Source: Aselliscus stoliczkanus (Eukaryota; Chordata; Mammalia; Chiroptera; Hipposideridae). From it: a stretch of 64,000 nucleotides of DNA. The DNA lies in assembly GCA_033961575.1 (NCBI GenBank), contig CM066727.1:157093434-157157433 (forward strand), given 5' to 3'. Both the position numbers and the translations under genes were made by a program. Position 1 is the first letter of the stretch. Each line of letters begins with the position of its first letter. Of this stretch, positions 1 to 11,382 are shown piece after piece. The notes under the pieces are model-generated. The model made no database searches. It worked only from the letters and a program-made list of their open reading frames with translations, and had not been told where the DNA came from.

Positions 1-1534
1 GCTGTTGGATGAAATAGCAGTGTGTCCATTGCTGTAAGTAACAGTAGCTGGGAATTATAACCTAGGGTAGAAACAAGAAGGTCCTCAAACTCTAGTCCTG
101 CAAGTCACCAATCTAATTACAATGTCATGTATCTTTACAAGTGCCAATGGTGCTTCTCAACTGGTTCAAGTGGGACTTTGGAGAAGCACCAGAGAAGCTA
201 TTTTTTAAAATGCCTCCTTTCTTGGGTAGCAGCTGCCACACAAATTAGCAAGAAGTAGAAAGTGACCTCTTTATTTTGTTTAATAGACCCCATATTCACA
301 TTAGTCTGGTGCTCTTACCAGTCCTTCTGTTTCTCCAGATGAAAAGTTGATAAATAGAAACAATAGGAATACCTTAGAGAAATTCTTGCCAATTTTTTCT
401 TGGTTGATTTTTAGTCGAAAATATATTTCCCTAAGTCCTACTTATTAAACAATTGCAAGAATAGGCTGGCTATTTCATTTAATGACCATTAGAAGCCATC
501 TTGATCCTTCCCAGGAAGGTCAAAGAGTAGCCTGTTATTTGAATGACTAATTTAACTGAACAAAGGAAATTGCTTTCATTATTTTTATTTTGCCCTTCCT
601 GATTGGATTAAATGTCAACTTTCCACATGATGTTCCCTGACACACACACACTCATGTTCCTAATTGCAACCAGATTGGATCAATCTGCATTTGTCTCTAC
701 CGTACCCTGGGACTGCATAAACTTCAGATATATATTTATTCTGTGAATTTTATTTCCATGTTAATTAGAATGGAAGTTCCTGGAATTTCCGTTCTTAGTA
801 TGATAATCTTCTTTGAGTCAGCATGATGGAAACAGCTGGATGCTGCTTACTTTATGAAAGATGGTGTTTCTTGCTCAGATGATCATTGGATATGTACTTT
901 CTAGATCAAAGATTGTGCCTCCATTCCTTTTCATAGAATTATCAAGATATGTTAATTTATTGGGTACTTTCAAACTCAATTTTATTAGGTCACTGTGTTT
1001 TTTGGAAGGCATAATGAACAACAAAAATTACTTATACTTATACTTACGAATATGCATCACACTCTTTTTTCTTCTATTATTACCTCTATCCTTTCTCCCA
1101 GCCGATTTTAAAAAAGATTAACGATTTTTCTAATTATAAAATGTATGTGGCAAGTGTAGAAAATATGAAAAATAGACAATCCCACTATTGTTCACATATT
1201 GATGCCTTTCTTTCCATAGGGTTTTGTAAGATATTATTACTTTAAATAGGCAAATATGATATCAGTCCCAAAATGTTTTTTCACCAGCCATTCTTCTAAC
1301 CTAGTTGAGGTTATTAGCTATTTATTAGCTAATAAAGTCAAGAATTTATTAGCTAATAAAATAAAGCAGATTGTTCAATCCAACATCAAATATGTACAAA
1401 GATTTATTATGTGCCACTCACTTTCTTCTCTCCTGAATGGGTGAAAAGAAAAAAATAATATGAGACACATCAGTGCTTTGAAAAAGTTCATAAACTACAG
1501 AAAAAAAAATAGTAAAAATAATTATAAGTTAGAC
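1..1534. other. Unique intergenic sequence
   Basis: AT-rich sequence in which I recognise no gene, RNA or repeat family. The ORFs here are short, compositionally random and have no splice context. The only local structure is the palindrome cluster at 1311-1360, listed separately. Confidence 0.6.
1311..1360. repeat. Twin 16-bp perfect palindromes
   Basis: TTTATTAGCTAATAAA occurs at 1321-1336 and again at 1345-1360. Each copy is its own reverse complement, and a partial third copy, TTATTAGCTA, lies at 1311-1320. The spacing is 8 bp. The function is unknown; it may be a local duplication or a cruciform-prone AT tract. Confidence 0.85.
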
Positions 1535-2240
1535 TGTGATAATAATATCAACCATTAATTGAACACTAACTAGGTACTTTTTTTTTTTTTTTAAGATTTT
1601 ATTGGGGAATTGGGAAGGGGACCAGCCAAGTTGTTGTTCTTCAGTCTTCATTGTGGCGGGCACCAGTCACCATCTGGCTTCCAGTCAGCAGCTTGTGGCC
1701 TCTAAACTCAAGGTGCTGTGTTCAATCTCAGTTGCGGGTGGGCGTAGCCACCATCCTATGTGGGAGTTGAACCCGGCAGCCTTGTTGTTAAGAGCACATG
1801 CCCTATCCACTGAGCCATCCGGGTGGCAGCTCAGCTCAAGGTGCTGAGTTCAGTATTAGTTGTGGGCGGGCGTAGCCCATCCTTGAACAGGCAATCTTGT
1901 TGTTACACCAGCTGAGCCATCCTGCCACCTGTTAGCAGCTCAGCAACAGCTCAGCTACGGCGCAGCATTCACTGGCCCATGTGGGAATTGAACTGGCGGC
2001 TCTGTTGCTCAGAGCATGCACTCTAAGCCAATTCTTAACCAACTGAGCCACTCGGCCGGCCCCTAACTAGGTACTTTTTATTCATCATCACAGTTCTACA
2101 ATGTGGGGGTTATTACTCTCTCCATTTCACAGATGAGCAAACTGAGGCTGAGAGATACTTAGTATTGTGCCCCAAATCACACAGCTAGTCATTGGTAGAA
2201 CAGAGATTTGAATCCACCAGTACGGTTTCAGCCAGGTTCA
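1535..2240 (-). mobile_element. MIR, split by a SINE
   Basis: The right part (2063-2240) reads like the reverse complement of MIR: a 'cagatgagcaaactgaggct' segment, then 'cacacagctagt', then 'agagatttgaatcc'. The left part ends in the duplicated target CTAACTAGGTACTTT. The interruption is the SINE at 1581-2062. Confidence 0.75.
1581..2062 (-). mobile_element. Long multi-module tRNA-derived SINE
   Basis: Read on the minus strand it starts GGGCCGGCCGAGTGGCTCAG. It carries further tRNA-like 'ATGGCTCAG' modules, the repeated 'GGGCTACGCCC' segment, and ends with a poly(A) run (poly(T) on plus). The target duplication CTAACTAGGTACTTT is at 1566-1580 and 2063-2077, so both ends are exact. It belongs to the same subtype as 34537-35048. 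The 81-aa ORF across it is not a gene. Confidence 0.9.
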
Positions 2241-2275
2241 CTATCGCCATAGCGTACCATAAAAGAACACTTCAT

Positions 2276-2386
2276 GGGCCGGCCGAGTGGCGTGGTGGTT
2301 AAGCGCTGGCTTGGGAAGCCAGCGGCCCTGGTTCAGTCCCACATATGAGGGTCAGTGACACCGCCCTCAAAAAAAAAAAAAAAAAA
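2276..2386 (+). mobile_element. Short monomeric tRNA-derived SINE
   Basis: It has a GGGCCGGCCGAGTGGC head, an intact anticodon-like hairpin (CTGGC, loop TTGGGAA, GCCAG), 'cacatatgagg' and a direct poly(A) tail. The target duplication AAAAGAACACTTCAT / AAAAGAACATTTCAAT flanks it. It lacks the roughly 300-bp body of the long form. Confidence 0.9.
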
Positions 2387-2402
2387 AAAAGAACATTTCA
2401 AT

Positions 2403-2956
2403 TATAACATGTCTTCCATTTATAGGAATAAATTAAACTCCCTCAGAGTTTTCTTGACATGAAACATAGATCCAAGTACTCCACAGGGTCTGGCCACGGT
2501 GTCACACTCCAGCCTGTTTAAGAGAAAGGACCAGAAGTAGAACATTCATTTCTAAACTAGTAGGTCTGAAAGAGGTCCTATCATTATGGCCATTGAACGG
2601 ATAAGAAAGTCAAATAGTCTGGTATTTTTGCAACACTTGAGGTCTGGGATAATTTTACTTGAGATTAGAGAGAGCAAACACAGCCCAGCAGATTATGCCT
2701 ATGGTATCTGAAGACTTGATATAATCCAAAGGTAGCAGATGCTTTGGAATCTCTGTCAGTTAGGGATTAGGTTTGGCTGTATATAACAGAAAGCCCAGAT
2801 ATCAGTGGCTTCTAAAATATGCCTAATTCTCTTTCACTTGTCTTGTCTCTCTTTCAGGTCTCATAAAATTCAAATCTTTCTCTGTTGCCATAATCAGACC
2901 CCTAACTCTTTGTTGCCAACAAGAGTTTTGTGGGGTTTACATTTATTTATTGTGGG
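2403..2956. other. Unique intergenic sequence
   Basis: No gene or recognisable repeat is seen between the SINE tail and the tetranucleotide array. Confidence 0.5.
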
Positions 2957-2978
2957 ATATCTATCTATCATCTATCTG

Positions 2979-3026
<48 letters not shown>

Positions 3027-3051
3027 ATCTATCTATAATCATCTATCTATA
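2957..3051 (+). repeat. (ATCT)n microsatellite
   Basis: About 95 bp of ATCT units with a few interruptions (ATCA, GTCT, TAATC). The long perfect core (roughly 2978-3025) is likely to be length-polymorphic. The 77-aa ORF across it (YLSIYLSI-type) is an artefact of the repeat. Confidence 0.95.
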
Positions 3052-3165
3052 GAAGAGTTTTCTGTCTTTGTATCTAAAGGATTCATGCGCACACTTAAAT
3101 TATTACTCCCGGTCAGCCTCTGGGCTTGTTCTTTCACTCCATTCTTACCCATAAAGAAAGTTGCA

Positions 3166-3606
3166 GGGCCGGCTGAGTGGCGTGTTGGTTAAGAGCTGAC
3201 TTGGGACACCAGCAGCTCCAGTTCAGATACCACATATGAGGGCCAGTGACACTGACCTCTACAGCTAAGATGGTGAACAACAGCTCCACCTGGAGCTGGG
3301 CTGCTGTGAGTCCCCGGGGATGGCATAGCTACAGCCCCTGCTGCAGTGGGCTGCCATAGGTTACAGTGAGTGGCCGGCAGCCAGAGTGAGCTGCCAAGAG
3401 CCGTGTGAGTGGCCATCCAGAGGCTGGTGACTGATCTGCCTCACTTGAGAAGAGCGCAATGACAATACCAACATTGGTTGGTGAAGCAACATCCTCCACA
3501 ACTAGACTGAAGAACAAAAGGACAGCAACTTGTCTATTCCCCTTTCCTAGTTCCCCAACGCTGTTCCCCTCCTGCAATTCCCCAATAAAATCTTAAAAAA
3601 AAAAAA
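3166..3606 (+). mobile_element. Long tRNA-derived SINE, full length
   Basis: It has a degenerate tRNA-like head (GGGCCGGCTGAGTGGCGTG), a GC-richer body ('ctccacctggagctgggctg', 'ctgctgcagtgggctgccat'), and the AATAAAATCTTAAAAA tail. The flanking duplication is AAAGTTGCA. The same body recurs at 23532, 26917, 42449 and 54602. The ORFs of 75 and 82 aa on its opposite strand are not genes. Confidence 0.9.
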
Positions 3607-4054
3607 AAAGTTGCAGAAAGTCAGTTTCACCCTCTCTCCCTGAGAGGTGTGGAATTCTTGCCACAAAGTACAAAGTCCTGACAGCAGCACGGCTAAAAGA
3701 CAGACCTGTTACAATGCACTGCCATGTTGTATTACTGAAACAAAGTCCTGCGCATTGACCAAAGTCTTATTATTCAGCCGTTTTAGCAAGACACTGACGA
3801 AGTCCAGGGTTAGAAATACAAACAAATTATTTAGAACAAAGGCAGTGAAAGCTAGGGCCAAGAACTGGACGGCTTGAGGGTGGCTGCATCTGGGGAGCAA
3901 CAGGACATAAGGAGGACTGCTCTTCTCTACCAAAGCCTTCTACTATTATCTTGATTTTAAACCAGGTACATAGAAAAGTTCATTGAAATATCTATGAGAT
4001 TGAAAAACACCCAGAGAGGTTACTATTTTCCTAAATGAATGCTTCTGAAGATGA
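3607..4054. other. Unique intergenic sequence
   Basis: No recognised feature. The overlapping ORFs at 3647-3933 on the two strands lack any gene-like context. Confidence 0.5.
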
Positions 4055-4400
4055 CACATACTTTATCCATCAAATATTTACTGAGTTCCTACTATGTGTC
4101 AGCCTGGGCTCCAGGTGCTGTATACAGTGAACACAACAAAAAAAAGTTCTGCTCTCCAGAAGATTATAAAGGGGAGATGACAATAAACAAATAAATACAT
4201 AATATGTGAAATACACAACAGATATAAGATAATAGAGTCCATAAAATTGTAGGAAACCATACTAATTAAATACATATTATTTGTTATGTATTATAAAATA
4301 TATGAATAATATTAAATGTTATATAAAACAATGAAAATATACAATAATTCAGGTAAGTGCTATAAAGAAAATAAAGTAGGGTCAACGGCACTGGTGTACC
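4055..4400 (-). mobile_element. L2 3' end, antisense
   Basis: The series 'aaatatttactgagttcct', 'ctatgtgtcag', 'ccaggtgctgtatacagtga', 'caataaacaaataaat' and, at the end, 'aagtgctataaagaaaataa' follows the reverse complement of the L2 LINE 3' end. Confidence 0.7.
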
Positions 4401-4499
4401 TAGTGTATTTGACATCTTGAGCAGATCAATTTTTTATATCCTCTTCCTCTATGTAGCAAAATCATTATGTGAAAAGTTACGTTTAATAATCATGAAGTA

Positions 4500-5018
4500 A
4501 ACCATGTAGCAGACAGACTCTAAGGGGACCCCCAGGATGCCCACCTTCAGTTGCTCATACCTTGTGTAGCCCCCTCCCCTTGAGTGTGGGCAGGACCTGT
4601 GACTTGCTTCTCACCCATAGACTCAGGCAAGGTGATGGGATGGGATTGGGTTACGTAAGATTATTTCCCATCTTGCTCGGAGCTGCTTTCTCTTGTTGTC
4701 TTTTAGGAAGCAAGCACCATGTTGGGAAGGCTCACCTGATAAGGAGCTGAGGGCAGCTCCCAGCAAGAGACAGGGGCCCTCTATCCACCACCCCATGAGG
4801 AATTCAATCCTGCCAACAACCACCTGAGCATGGATCCTTCCCCAGACTAACCTCAGTGGACACCTTGTTTGCAGCCTTTTGAGAACCTGAAGCAGGGAGC
4901 CCAGCCCTGCCATGCCCTCATTCCTGACCCACAAACACTATGAGATAATAGATGTGTGTTCTTTCAGGCTGCTAAATTTGTGGTAATATTATTGTGCAGT
5001 AATAGATAATTAATACAA
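4500..5018 (+). mobile_element. MLT1-type LTR (ERVL-MaLR)
   Basis: 'ccccttgagtgtgggcagg', 'gtgacttgcttctcaccca', 'gatgggatgggattgggtta' and the terminal 'ggctgctaaatttgtggtaa' follow the MLT1 LTR order on plus. It is old and diverged. ORFs over it on both strands are shadows. Confidence 0.65.
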
Positions 5019-5339
5019 AACACATGTTATTATATTAATGGCCCAGAAAGAAAAGCAGACAATGAAATTTTTGTTTTGTTGAACTTCATATTTATTAACA
5101 TGACGGTAAAAAAATAAAATAATAAAAATAATGAAAGATAAATAACTAAAAGATAAAGAAATGAAAAAATTGATTAGAATTTTAAAATATATTAATGTAT
5201 TTTCTAGTAAAAGAGGAAACATTGGCCTGTCACATGATTGAATAAATCTGTCTTCTGTTTTTAAGGCAAACTTCTGCAAATTTGCCAATGTCTTCATCAA
5301 AATGGATCATTTTTGCATATTCATATTGAATAGAATATA
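5019..5339. other. AT-rich unique sequence
   Basis: A/T-rich filler between the MLT1 LTR and the Tigger element. I see nothing functional in it. Confidence 0.45.
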
Positions 5340-5902
5340 CAGTAGTCCCCCCTTATCTGTGGGGAATACGTTCCAAGCCCCCCCAGTGGATGCCCAAAGC
5401 CAGGAATAGTACTGAACTCTATATAGAGTGTGTTTTTTCCTATACGGCATACCTATGATAAAGCTTAATTTATAAATTAGGCATGGTAAGAGATTAACAA
5501 CAATAAATAATAATAAAATAGAACAATTATAACAATATATTGTAATAAAAGTTATGGGAATATTGCATTATTAAGTAAAATAAGGGTTACTTGAACACAA
5601 GCACTGTGATACCTCGGCAGCTGACCTGATGACCCCAATGGCTACTGCGTGGCTAATGGGCGGGGAGGGTACACAGTATGGACACACTGGACAAAGGGAT
5701 GATTCACATCCTGAGCCAGATGGAACAGGACGGCATAAGACTTTATCTCGCTACTCACGATGGAATGCAATTTAAAACTTACGAATTGTTTATTTCTGGA
5801 ATTTTCCATTTAATATTTTTGGACCACGGTTGACCGCGGAAAACTGAAACTGCAGAAAGCCAAACTTCAGAAAGCAAACCCTCAGATAAGGGGGAACTAT
5901 TG
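5340..5902 (-). mobile_element. Tigger1/MER2-type DNA transposon
   Basis: It starts CAGTAGTCCCCCCTTATC and ends with the inverted match (GATAAGGGGGAACTATTG). TA duplications sit at 5338-5339 and 5903-5904. Internal 'gtatccc'-poor sequence includes 'aaataagggttacttgaaca' and 'tggacaaagggatgattcac', as in non-autonomous Tigger1 derivatives. No transposase ORF survives. Confidence 0.85.
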
Positions 5903-5904
5903 TA

Positions 5905-6399
5905 CTTAAATTTGTTACTTTATCGCTGCCCATAGTTGATCCTTACATACGAATATGTCTCTATCACAAGGGTCAGAATTGACAACTACACCCAAAGCAA
6001 GCTCAAACAACTCTGAACTATTACACATTTACTTACAAACAAACATGTATAGCCCTGTCTACTCGTGTCAGGGGCTGACTGCATAGCTTAGAGTTCCCTG
6101 AGTTAACTTCCAAGTAGAATGCCATGTTTGTTAAATGATAAGTAAATAAAATGTGCTAATTTAAAGTGTACATATAGATTTCTATAACTCAAAAGTAATT
6201 GCAGCAATTGTTTAGAACTTAGACCAACAAAAAGTTTGTTTTTGTTTTTTCTCAGAAGGGTATTCCATCACCGGTGTTTAGAAGTCCTGATGCATGGTGA
6301 TAACAAAAAGCAGACTGAGTTTTCGTCTGTTTCCCTTTTGTTGGTCTTTGCGGGGGCACACTCCACCCCATCCTCGGTGCACAGTGGTACAGGAGACAG
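5905..6399. other. Unique intergenic sequence
   Basis: No gene or recognised repeat family. Confidence 0.45.
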
Positions 6400-6670
6400 G
6401 GAGTGATGAAGATCATTAGTATATATAGGGTTTCCAGGGATGGCTTCTCTGATGTGGTAATATTTAGCAGATACCTGAGGGAAGTGAGAGGAGCTGTGCC
6501 ACCATCTGGGGAGGTGCATTCCAGGTTCTAGGACCTGCATGTGGCTGGTGTGTACAAGCAGTAGCAAGAAACGAGGGACTGAAGCAAAAGGAGTGAGGGG
6601 TGTGGGGGTGGAGGGGCAGGGGGAGTAGATTGCAAGTGTAAGAGGTGAGATTAGAGATGAAACAGATCTG
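6400..6670 (-). mobile_element. L2 fragment, antisense
   Basis: 'gatacctgagggaagtgaga', 'aggtgcattccaggttctag' and the following purine-rich tract resemble the antisense L2 internal region also seen at 11640-11900. It is strongly diverged. Confidence 0.5.
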
Positions 6671-6804
6671 AGGGTGGGGGAAGAAACACAGGAATATCTG
6701 AGGAGGCAATACCTGTTTCCATCACAATCCTTTCACTGGGTGAGCTCTGGCCTGGTGAAATTACACTGGATTTCCAGTTGGAAAACCTCATTTGAATCAA
6801 ACAT

Positions 6805-6965
6805 TTCCCGCTTTAATAGAACTCAGTTTCCCAGTGTAGAAAATGAGGATAATAAAACCTATCTCACAGGGCTACTGTGCTGATTAAACTAAATAAGATA
6901 ATATTTGTGAAAGTGCTTTGTAGTCTGTAAAGCACCATAATAAGGACTACTCTTGTTGCTATTAA
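6805..6965 (+). mobile_element. MIR
   Basis: 'actcagtttcccagtgtaga', 'aaatgaggataataaaacc', 'gtgctgattaaactaaataa' and 'gtgctttgtagtctgtaaag' follow the MIR core and 3' part on plus. Confidence 0.7.
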
Positions 6966-7754
6966 CGGGAGATGATGTGTAAGTGCTCAAGAACCAGGAA
7001 ATTGGAGACCTTGTAAGCTGAGAGCTCTAGATCCTGTGGTCCTCTTCCCTAGCTGCTCCATCCCATTGATTTCCAGTGCCTTTTACATAAAGTCTCTCCT
7101 TCAGCAGGAAGCCTTGGTGAATACAGGCAGGCAAGCAAGCTTCTCATCAGTCTGACAGGAGGTGCATAACCACCCACGGAGATAACGATTAACCAAGCTA
7201 AACAGTATAAGATAACCTTCATTTGCAAATCTGACAAGCAAAATTACCCAGTTCAGCTCTAATAAAAGGGGGGAAATGAAGCTCAAGATCGTTATTTCCA
7301 CATCTAAGATTAGCAGTTGGAAAATACAGTACATCTATAAAACGACAGCATCAAAGATATCCCAGTTTTGCATGACACCAGCTTGCGATCACCTCAGAGT
7401 AGAACTGTTCTCCCAGAGGTCATGTCAGATGGACATATCTGAGTGTTTGCCACATACTAGACCAGGCAACCATGACATCATTTGTTGGAACCACTGATAA
7501 AGGTCACTGGAAAATATCTGCCAACCCAAAGGAAAACAAGAGCTGTCTTTCCACTCTTTTTCACAGATCAGAAAAAAGTGTTCTATGCCTGGAGAAATGC
7601 TCCCTTGTATAAATCGAGTAGGGGAGATAGATGGGGAAGGAAGGAATAAATTGTAGGAAGTAAGCGGTTATCCCAGGAGAAACTGAGCAACATCTCCCAT
7701 GTATTTCCATGTGCTATTTCTTTCTGCATCATAGTAATTTACTGAGGGTCTTGG
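6966..7754. other. Unique intergenic sequence
   Basis: No repeat family recognised and no supported gene. Short ORFs on both strands overlap each other without coding bias. Confidence 0.45.
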
Positions 7755-7980
7755 CTTCCAATAGACTTGGGGTCCAAACCCTGTGTGCTATTGACCCTGT
7801 GTTGTAAGGCCTGGGCAAGCTACTTAACATTTCTAAGCTTCAGTTTTCTCATTCAGGGGATCACAGAGAGCCTAATGGGTATGACTGTGGTGAGGATTAA
7901 ATGAGAAAATGTATGTGAAGTACAACACTGTGCTGGGGATATGGTATTGTTCAATAAATGCTAGCCATTTGCATTATTAT
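7755..7980 (+). mobile_element. MIR, near full length
   Basis: 'gcctgggcaagctacttaac', 'agcttcagttttctcattca', 'gtgaggattaaatgagaaaa' and 'ttgttcaataaatgctagcc' give the MIR order on plus. Confidence 0.85.
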
Positions 7981-8590
7981 TGGGGGGAAATTACTAAAAA
8001 ATGTTTATCAGAGGGAAAAAGCATAAGAATGAGGGAAAACAGTCAGCTTTAAGCTCATGCTTAGCTTCCTAGACTGTATCTAACATATATCTGCTATATT
8101 GCTTATTCTATGTGAGCTATTTAAAAAGACAAAAAAGGAGCTTATTCAATACAGAGCATTTCAAAACACACTTGGTTTAAAATGTCTTAATATATTAAGA
8201 TTTAGGGTAATATGAATTACTATATAAGAAAAATATAAAGTTTAAATGATAGTATTAATATTTTTAAAGCAAACACTTCTTTTTATATTACCAATAGAAA
8301 TAATTATTCTCAGTATAGCAGAATCTTATTTATCTGGAAACATGAGTAAATGAAGAGTTTATATACCACATAAGTAAAATTTCCAAATTACTAAAACCAA
8401 ACCCTGATACATGAAAACTTTAGAAATACATTTTTAAAATGTATTTTGTTATTATATCTATCATTTATTATAATGTATATGTACACATCATATATATTAT
8501 ATACATATATAACATATAAATGTTATATATATATATATATATATATAATATTTTAGATGGTCATATTGAACAATTTTCCTTATTCTTAGT
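7981..8590. repeat. AT-rich stretch with (TA)n
   Basis: Very AT-rich sequence that ends in a TA dinucleotide tract at about 8520-8548, preceded by interrupted 'tatata' runs from about 8455. No gene is seen. Confidence 0.7.
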
Positions 8591-8599
8591 ATTTTGTTA

Positions 8600-9495
8600 T
8601 TGACTGCCAAGGGCCGACAGCATCCTGGTGTCTGACAAGGCCAAGTTGAAATAAAGATCCACGCTCAGCACTGGATGTCTGGGATGCTGTCTTATGGTTG
8701 GTCATGTAATATCTCCTGTCTCTATGAACCCATGTGCCTTTCCTCCTATAGGAGACAATATACTCACTGCATTTGTGACAAGTTCCTGTGGTACCCTGAT
8801 GATAGCTGGTTGTGTAAGTCAATGACGGGGCAAGATTTCCTAAAGAAAAGGAAACTCCCTAAAACAGGCTTCAGCCCGAGGGGACCCCTGAACGGAGATA
8901 TTGGGGACTCAAGCCCCTTGGCCTATGCAGCTGTGAAAGGTTTCCTTGGAGATCAGGAGACCAAGGTCTCTCGGCCATGAGAGTTCTGATAAGAGACAAC
9001 TTACTGACCATGAGGTATTTTAATTAACAGCCTTGTTTTAACTCTTTGCTTTGTACATTGCTGTAGCAACAAAAACTGAAGCTTTGACTGAGAAACAGAT
9101 GTTCCCCTGTATTGCAATAATATGCAGCTCTTCCTAGGATACGAAAAGTTTGAGACTCCTTTTGCTACTAAATTCAAGTATATGCCCTGTAAGGAAGTCT
9201 TACTCTTTAGATGTAAGTAAAGTCCTTGAACGGGCCATGGTGTACCCTGGAAAGATACAATTACAAAAAGGTGAAAGCTCTGAGAAAGAGAAAAACATCC
9301 TGATCATGTGAAACATAACTTGCAATTGAGGTAACTGTCAGAAGCCCATATAAAAGGGGCCAGGCTTTAATAAAAAAGTATGTGTGACGCTCTTGTGAAC
9401 CTCTTTCCGGTATCTCCCTCCTTCTTTCTCCTCCCCGATGCTGTCCCACCCGAGGGAACCCCTGGTCCTCATGGGGGCTGGCTCCCTGCAATTGA
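8600..9495 (+). mobile_element. Retroviral LTR-like sequence, limits uncertain
   Basis: On plus there is a TATA-like 'catataaaagg' (about 9348), then 'ctttaataaaaaagtatgtg', a poly(A)-signal-like site about 20 bp downstream, then a pyrimidine-rich tract and a 'gctccctgca' end. That promoter, poly(A) signal and terminal CA order is what an LTR shows. A purine run ('aaagaaaaggaa', about 8840) could be polypurine-tract debris. I do not recognise the family and no target duplication was found. ORFs of 78-101 aa here are non-genic. Confidence 0.45.
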
Positions 9496-9659
9496 CTTTC
9501 ATTCGTTGATTTGAACATCAGACACTGCACAATTCTGAAATGGGAATTGCCCTCATGGGCCACCAAAGCTCATAAAATAGAAACTCACCAATCCAAAATG
9601 GATTTGCACTAAATAATTTTTTTAAAACTACAATTCTTTTTTAATATTTTAATATTTTT

Positions 9660-9779
9660 AGGGCCAGCCGAGTGGCGCGGTGGTTAAGCACTGGCTTGGG
9701 AAGCCAGCGGCCTGGTTCGGGTCCCACATATGAGGGCCAGTGACACTGCCCTCAAATATATATATATATATATATATAT

Positions 9780-9810
<31 letters not shown>
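9660..9810 (+). mobile_element. Short SINE with an unusual tail
   Basis: A monomeric head (GGGCCAGCCGAGTGGCGCGG, hairpin CTGGC-TTGGGAA-GCCAG) runs to 'gccctcaaa'. It then passes into about 26 bp of (TA)n and about 28 T residues instead of a plain poly(A). The 65-aa ORF with a lysine run on minus is an artefact of the tail. Confidence 0.8.
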
Positions 9811-9813
<3 letters not shown>

Positions 9814-9825
9814 GGAGGAAATATT

Positions 9826-10299
9826 TTACAGGAGGAAAAACATTTCCATGGTCCTCTCAGTTCCCTGGCTGGGACAGACAATTAAATTGCCAAAGATGGA
9901 TTAGCAGGAGAAAAGCATATACATTTGTTTAATGAGTTCCTTAGGAACTGAAGACCTGGTGACAAGGTTAAGCCTGAGCGTTTTTTCTATGTTTAACAAA
10001 GAGTAGAAAGTCATGGAAAAAATTTGATAGGACAAAAGGGTAAGCGCTAAGGTTAGTAAATTGAGGAAACAGCAATACCTGTTCAGTGGGATTCCCTCCA
10101 TCTACAGGGATGAGAATGCCCCTTTCCTCTGAGTATAGGGAGGGCACCTCTCACAAGAGGGTCTTACAACCAGCTTCAGGGGAGAAGGGGAAGTCAGAGA
10201 ACCATTCCTGCACCTGTTGTTTCTCAGATTCCTTCAACTCGAAATACTCAGTATGCCAAACTGGCATATTTAGGGGCAGCATGTTTTGAACCCCATTAA
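9826..10299 (-). mobile_element. Solo LTR, family X copy A
   Basis: Read on minus it starts TTAATGGGGTTCAAAACATG and continues with 'ctaaatatgcc', 'tttggcatactgagt', 'ctgagaaacaac' and a 'gtttttcctcctgta' end. This is the same order as copies at 14518, 20236, 31139 and 51941. It has no internal retroviral genes. The ORFs at 9901-10101 and 10151-10474 come from the LTR. Confidence 0.7.
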
Positions 10300-10717
10300 C
10301 CCTGTCCTCTGGCCAAAAGGGGAGAAAAATAGACTTTTTTGAAAGACAAATGGGAAAAGTGAGTTGTCCAACTGCCCCCTCTGTGTTCTTCAACACAGTC
10401 ACACCTGCACACCAGTTTCTATGATCCAAAACTAGAGGATGGTATGTGACGTCCACCCCACCCCCAATTCTCATTTCTGAGCTTCCGTCAATCCAACTAT
10501 TCCAGGTGGCCCTTTCCTACGCATTGGATTAACGAATAGGAATGCAGCTGGGGGTAGTGGAGGATTCTAGATTTCTTTCCAAGTCTTTGCCTGTTTAAAT
10601 CCTGCCAGGGTGGAAATCTAAACTAGTAATCAGAGGCCAGCACAGCATTTTTCCATGACCACCAACTACTACTACCATTAGCAAAGATAGAAACTCACTA
10701 ATCCAAAGTGCCGATGG
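10300..10717. other. Unique intergenic sequence
   Basis: No recognised feature between the LTR and the antisense SINE. Confidence 0.4.
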
Positions 10718-10826
10718 CTTTTTTTTTTTTTTTGAGGGCAGTGTTACTGGCCCTCATATGTGGGACCAAAACCAGGGCCGCTGGCTTCCCAAGCCAGCGC
10801 TTAACCACCGCGCCACTCTGCCGGCC
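10718..10826 (-). mobile_element. Short monomeric SINE, antisense
   Basis: Poly(T), then the reverse complement of the short SINE (TGGCTTCCCAAGCCAGCGC holds the hairpin), ending in 'gccggcc'. Imperfect target duplication TGCCGATG / TGTCGATG. Confidence 0.9.
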
Positions 10827-10927
10827 TGTCGATGATAGCAACATAGCAGACATTCAATGTGTCTTGGTTGAGTTGAGTTAGAGGATGATCTTTTTTTTCA
10901 ATAAAAAGAGAATATACACAATAGTGT

Positions 10928-11185
10928 GCACACTTATACAGCACTTACTATGTGTCAAGCAGTTTTCTGAGTACTTTATAGATATTAACTAAGGTAACCC
11001 TCACAGCCTGTGAGGTAGGCAAGTATTGTCATTCCCCTTTTACCAATGCTTATTCATGATTATTTTATAATGAGAGGTTTAGTAGTTTGCTCAAGATCTC
11101 ACAAGTTATAAATGGTAGAGATGAAATTCAAACTAGGTAGGATTCATGCTTCAATCACTTATCTATACCAATTCCATTTTTATGC
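10928..11185 (-). mobile_element. MIR, antisense
   Basis: 'cagcacttactatgtgtcaa', 'gagtactttatagatattaa', 'tgtgaggtaggcaagtattg' and 'ctcaagatctcacaagttat' follow the reverse-complement MIR order. Confidence 0.8.
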
Positions 11186-11382
11186 ATTAAAATGAATGTG
11201 TATGCACAGAAAATGTCTGGAATGTTGCATATGCCAAATGTGTACAGTAGTCCATTTTTGTGTTTCGTTACACATGATAAAATTTTAAATGTATGTGTGT
11301 AGTAAGATGGAGAATTGTCTTCTTTGTGATGTTTTTATCTTTTCTATACTTAGAAAGTAGTTCTCCATACATTCCTCATTCA

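Noticed and set aside
2805..3038. 77-aa ORF with YLSI repeats
   Set aside because: Translation of the ATCT microsatellite.
2957..3051. Tandem array as CRISPR
   Set aside because: Pure tetranucleotide microsatellite with no spacers, in a mammalian genome.
9684..9881. ORF with a lysine run
   Set aside because: Translation of the SINE tail and poly(T) stretch.
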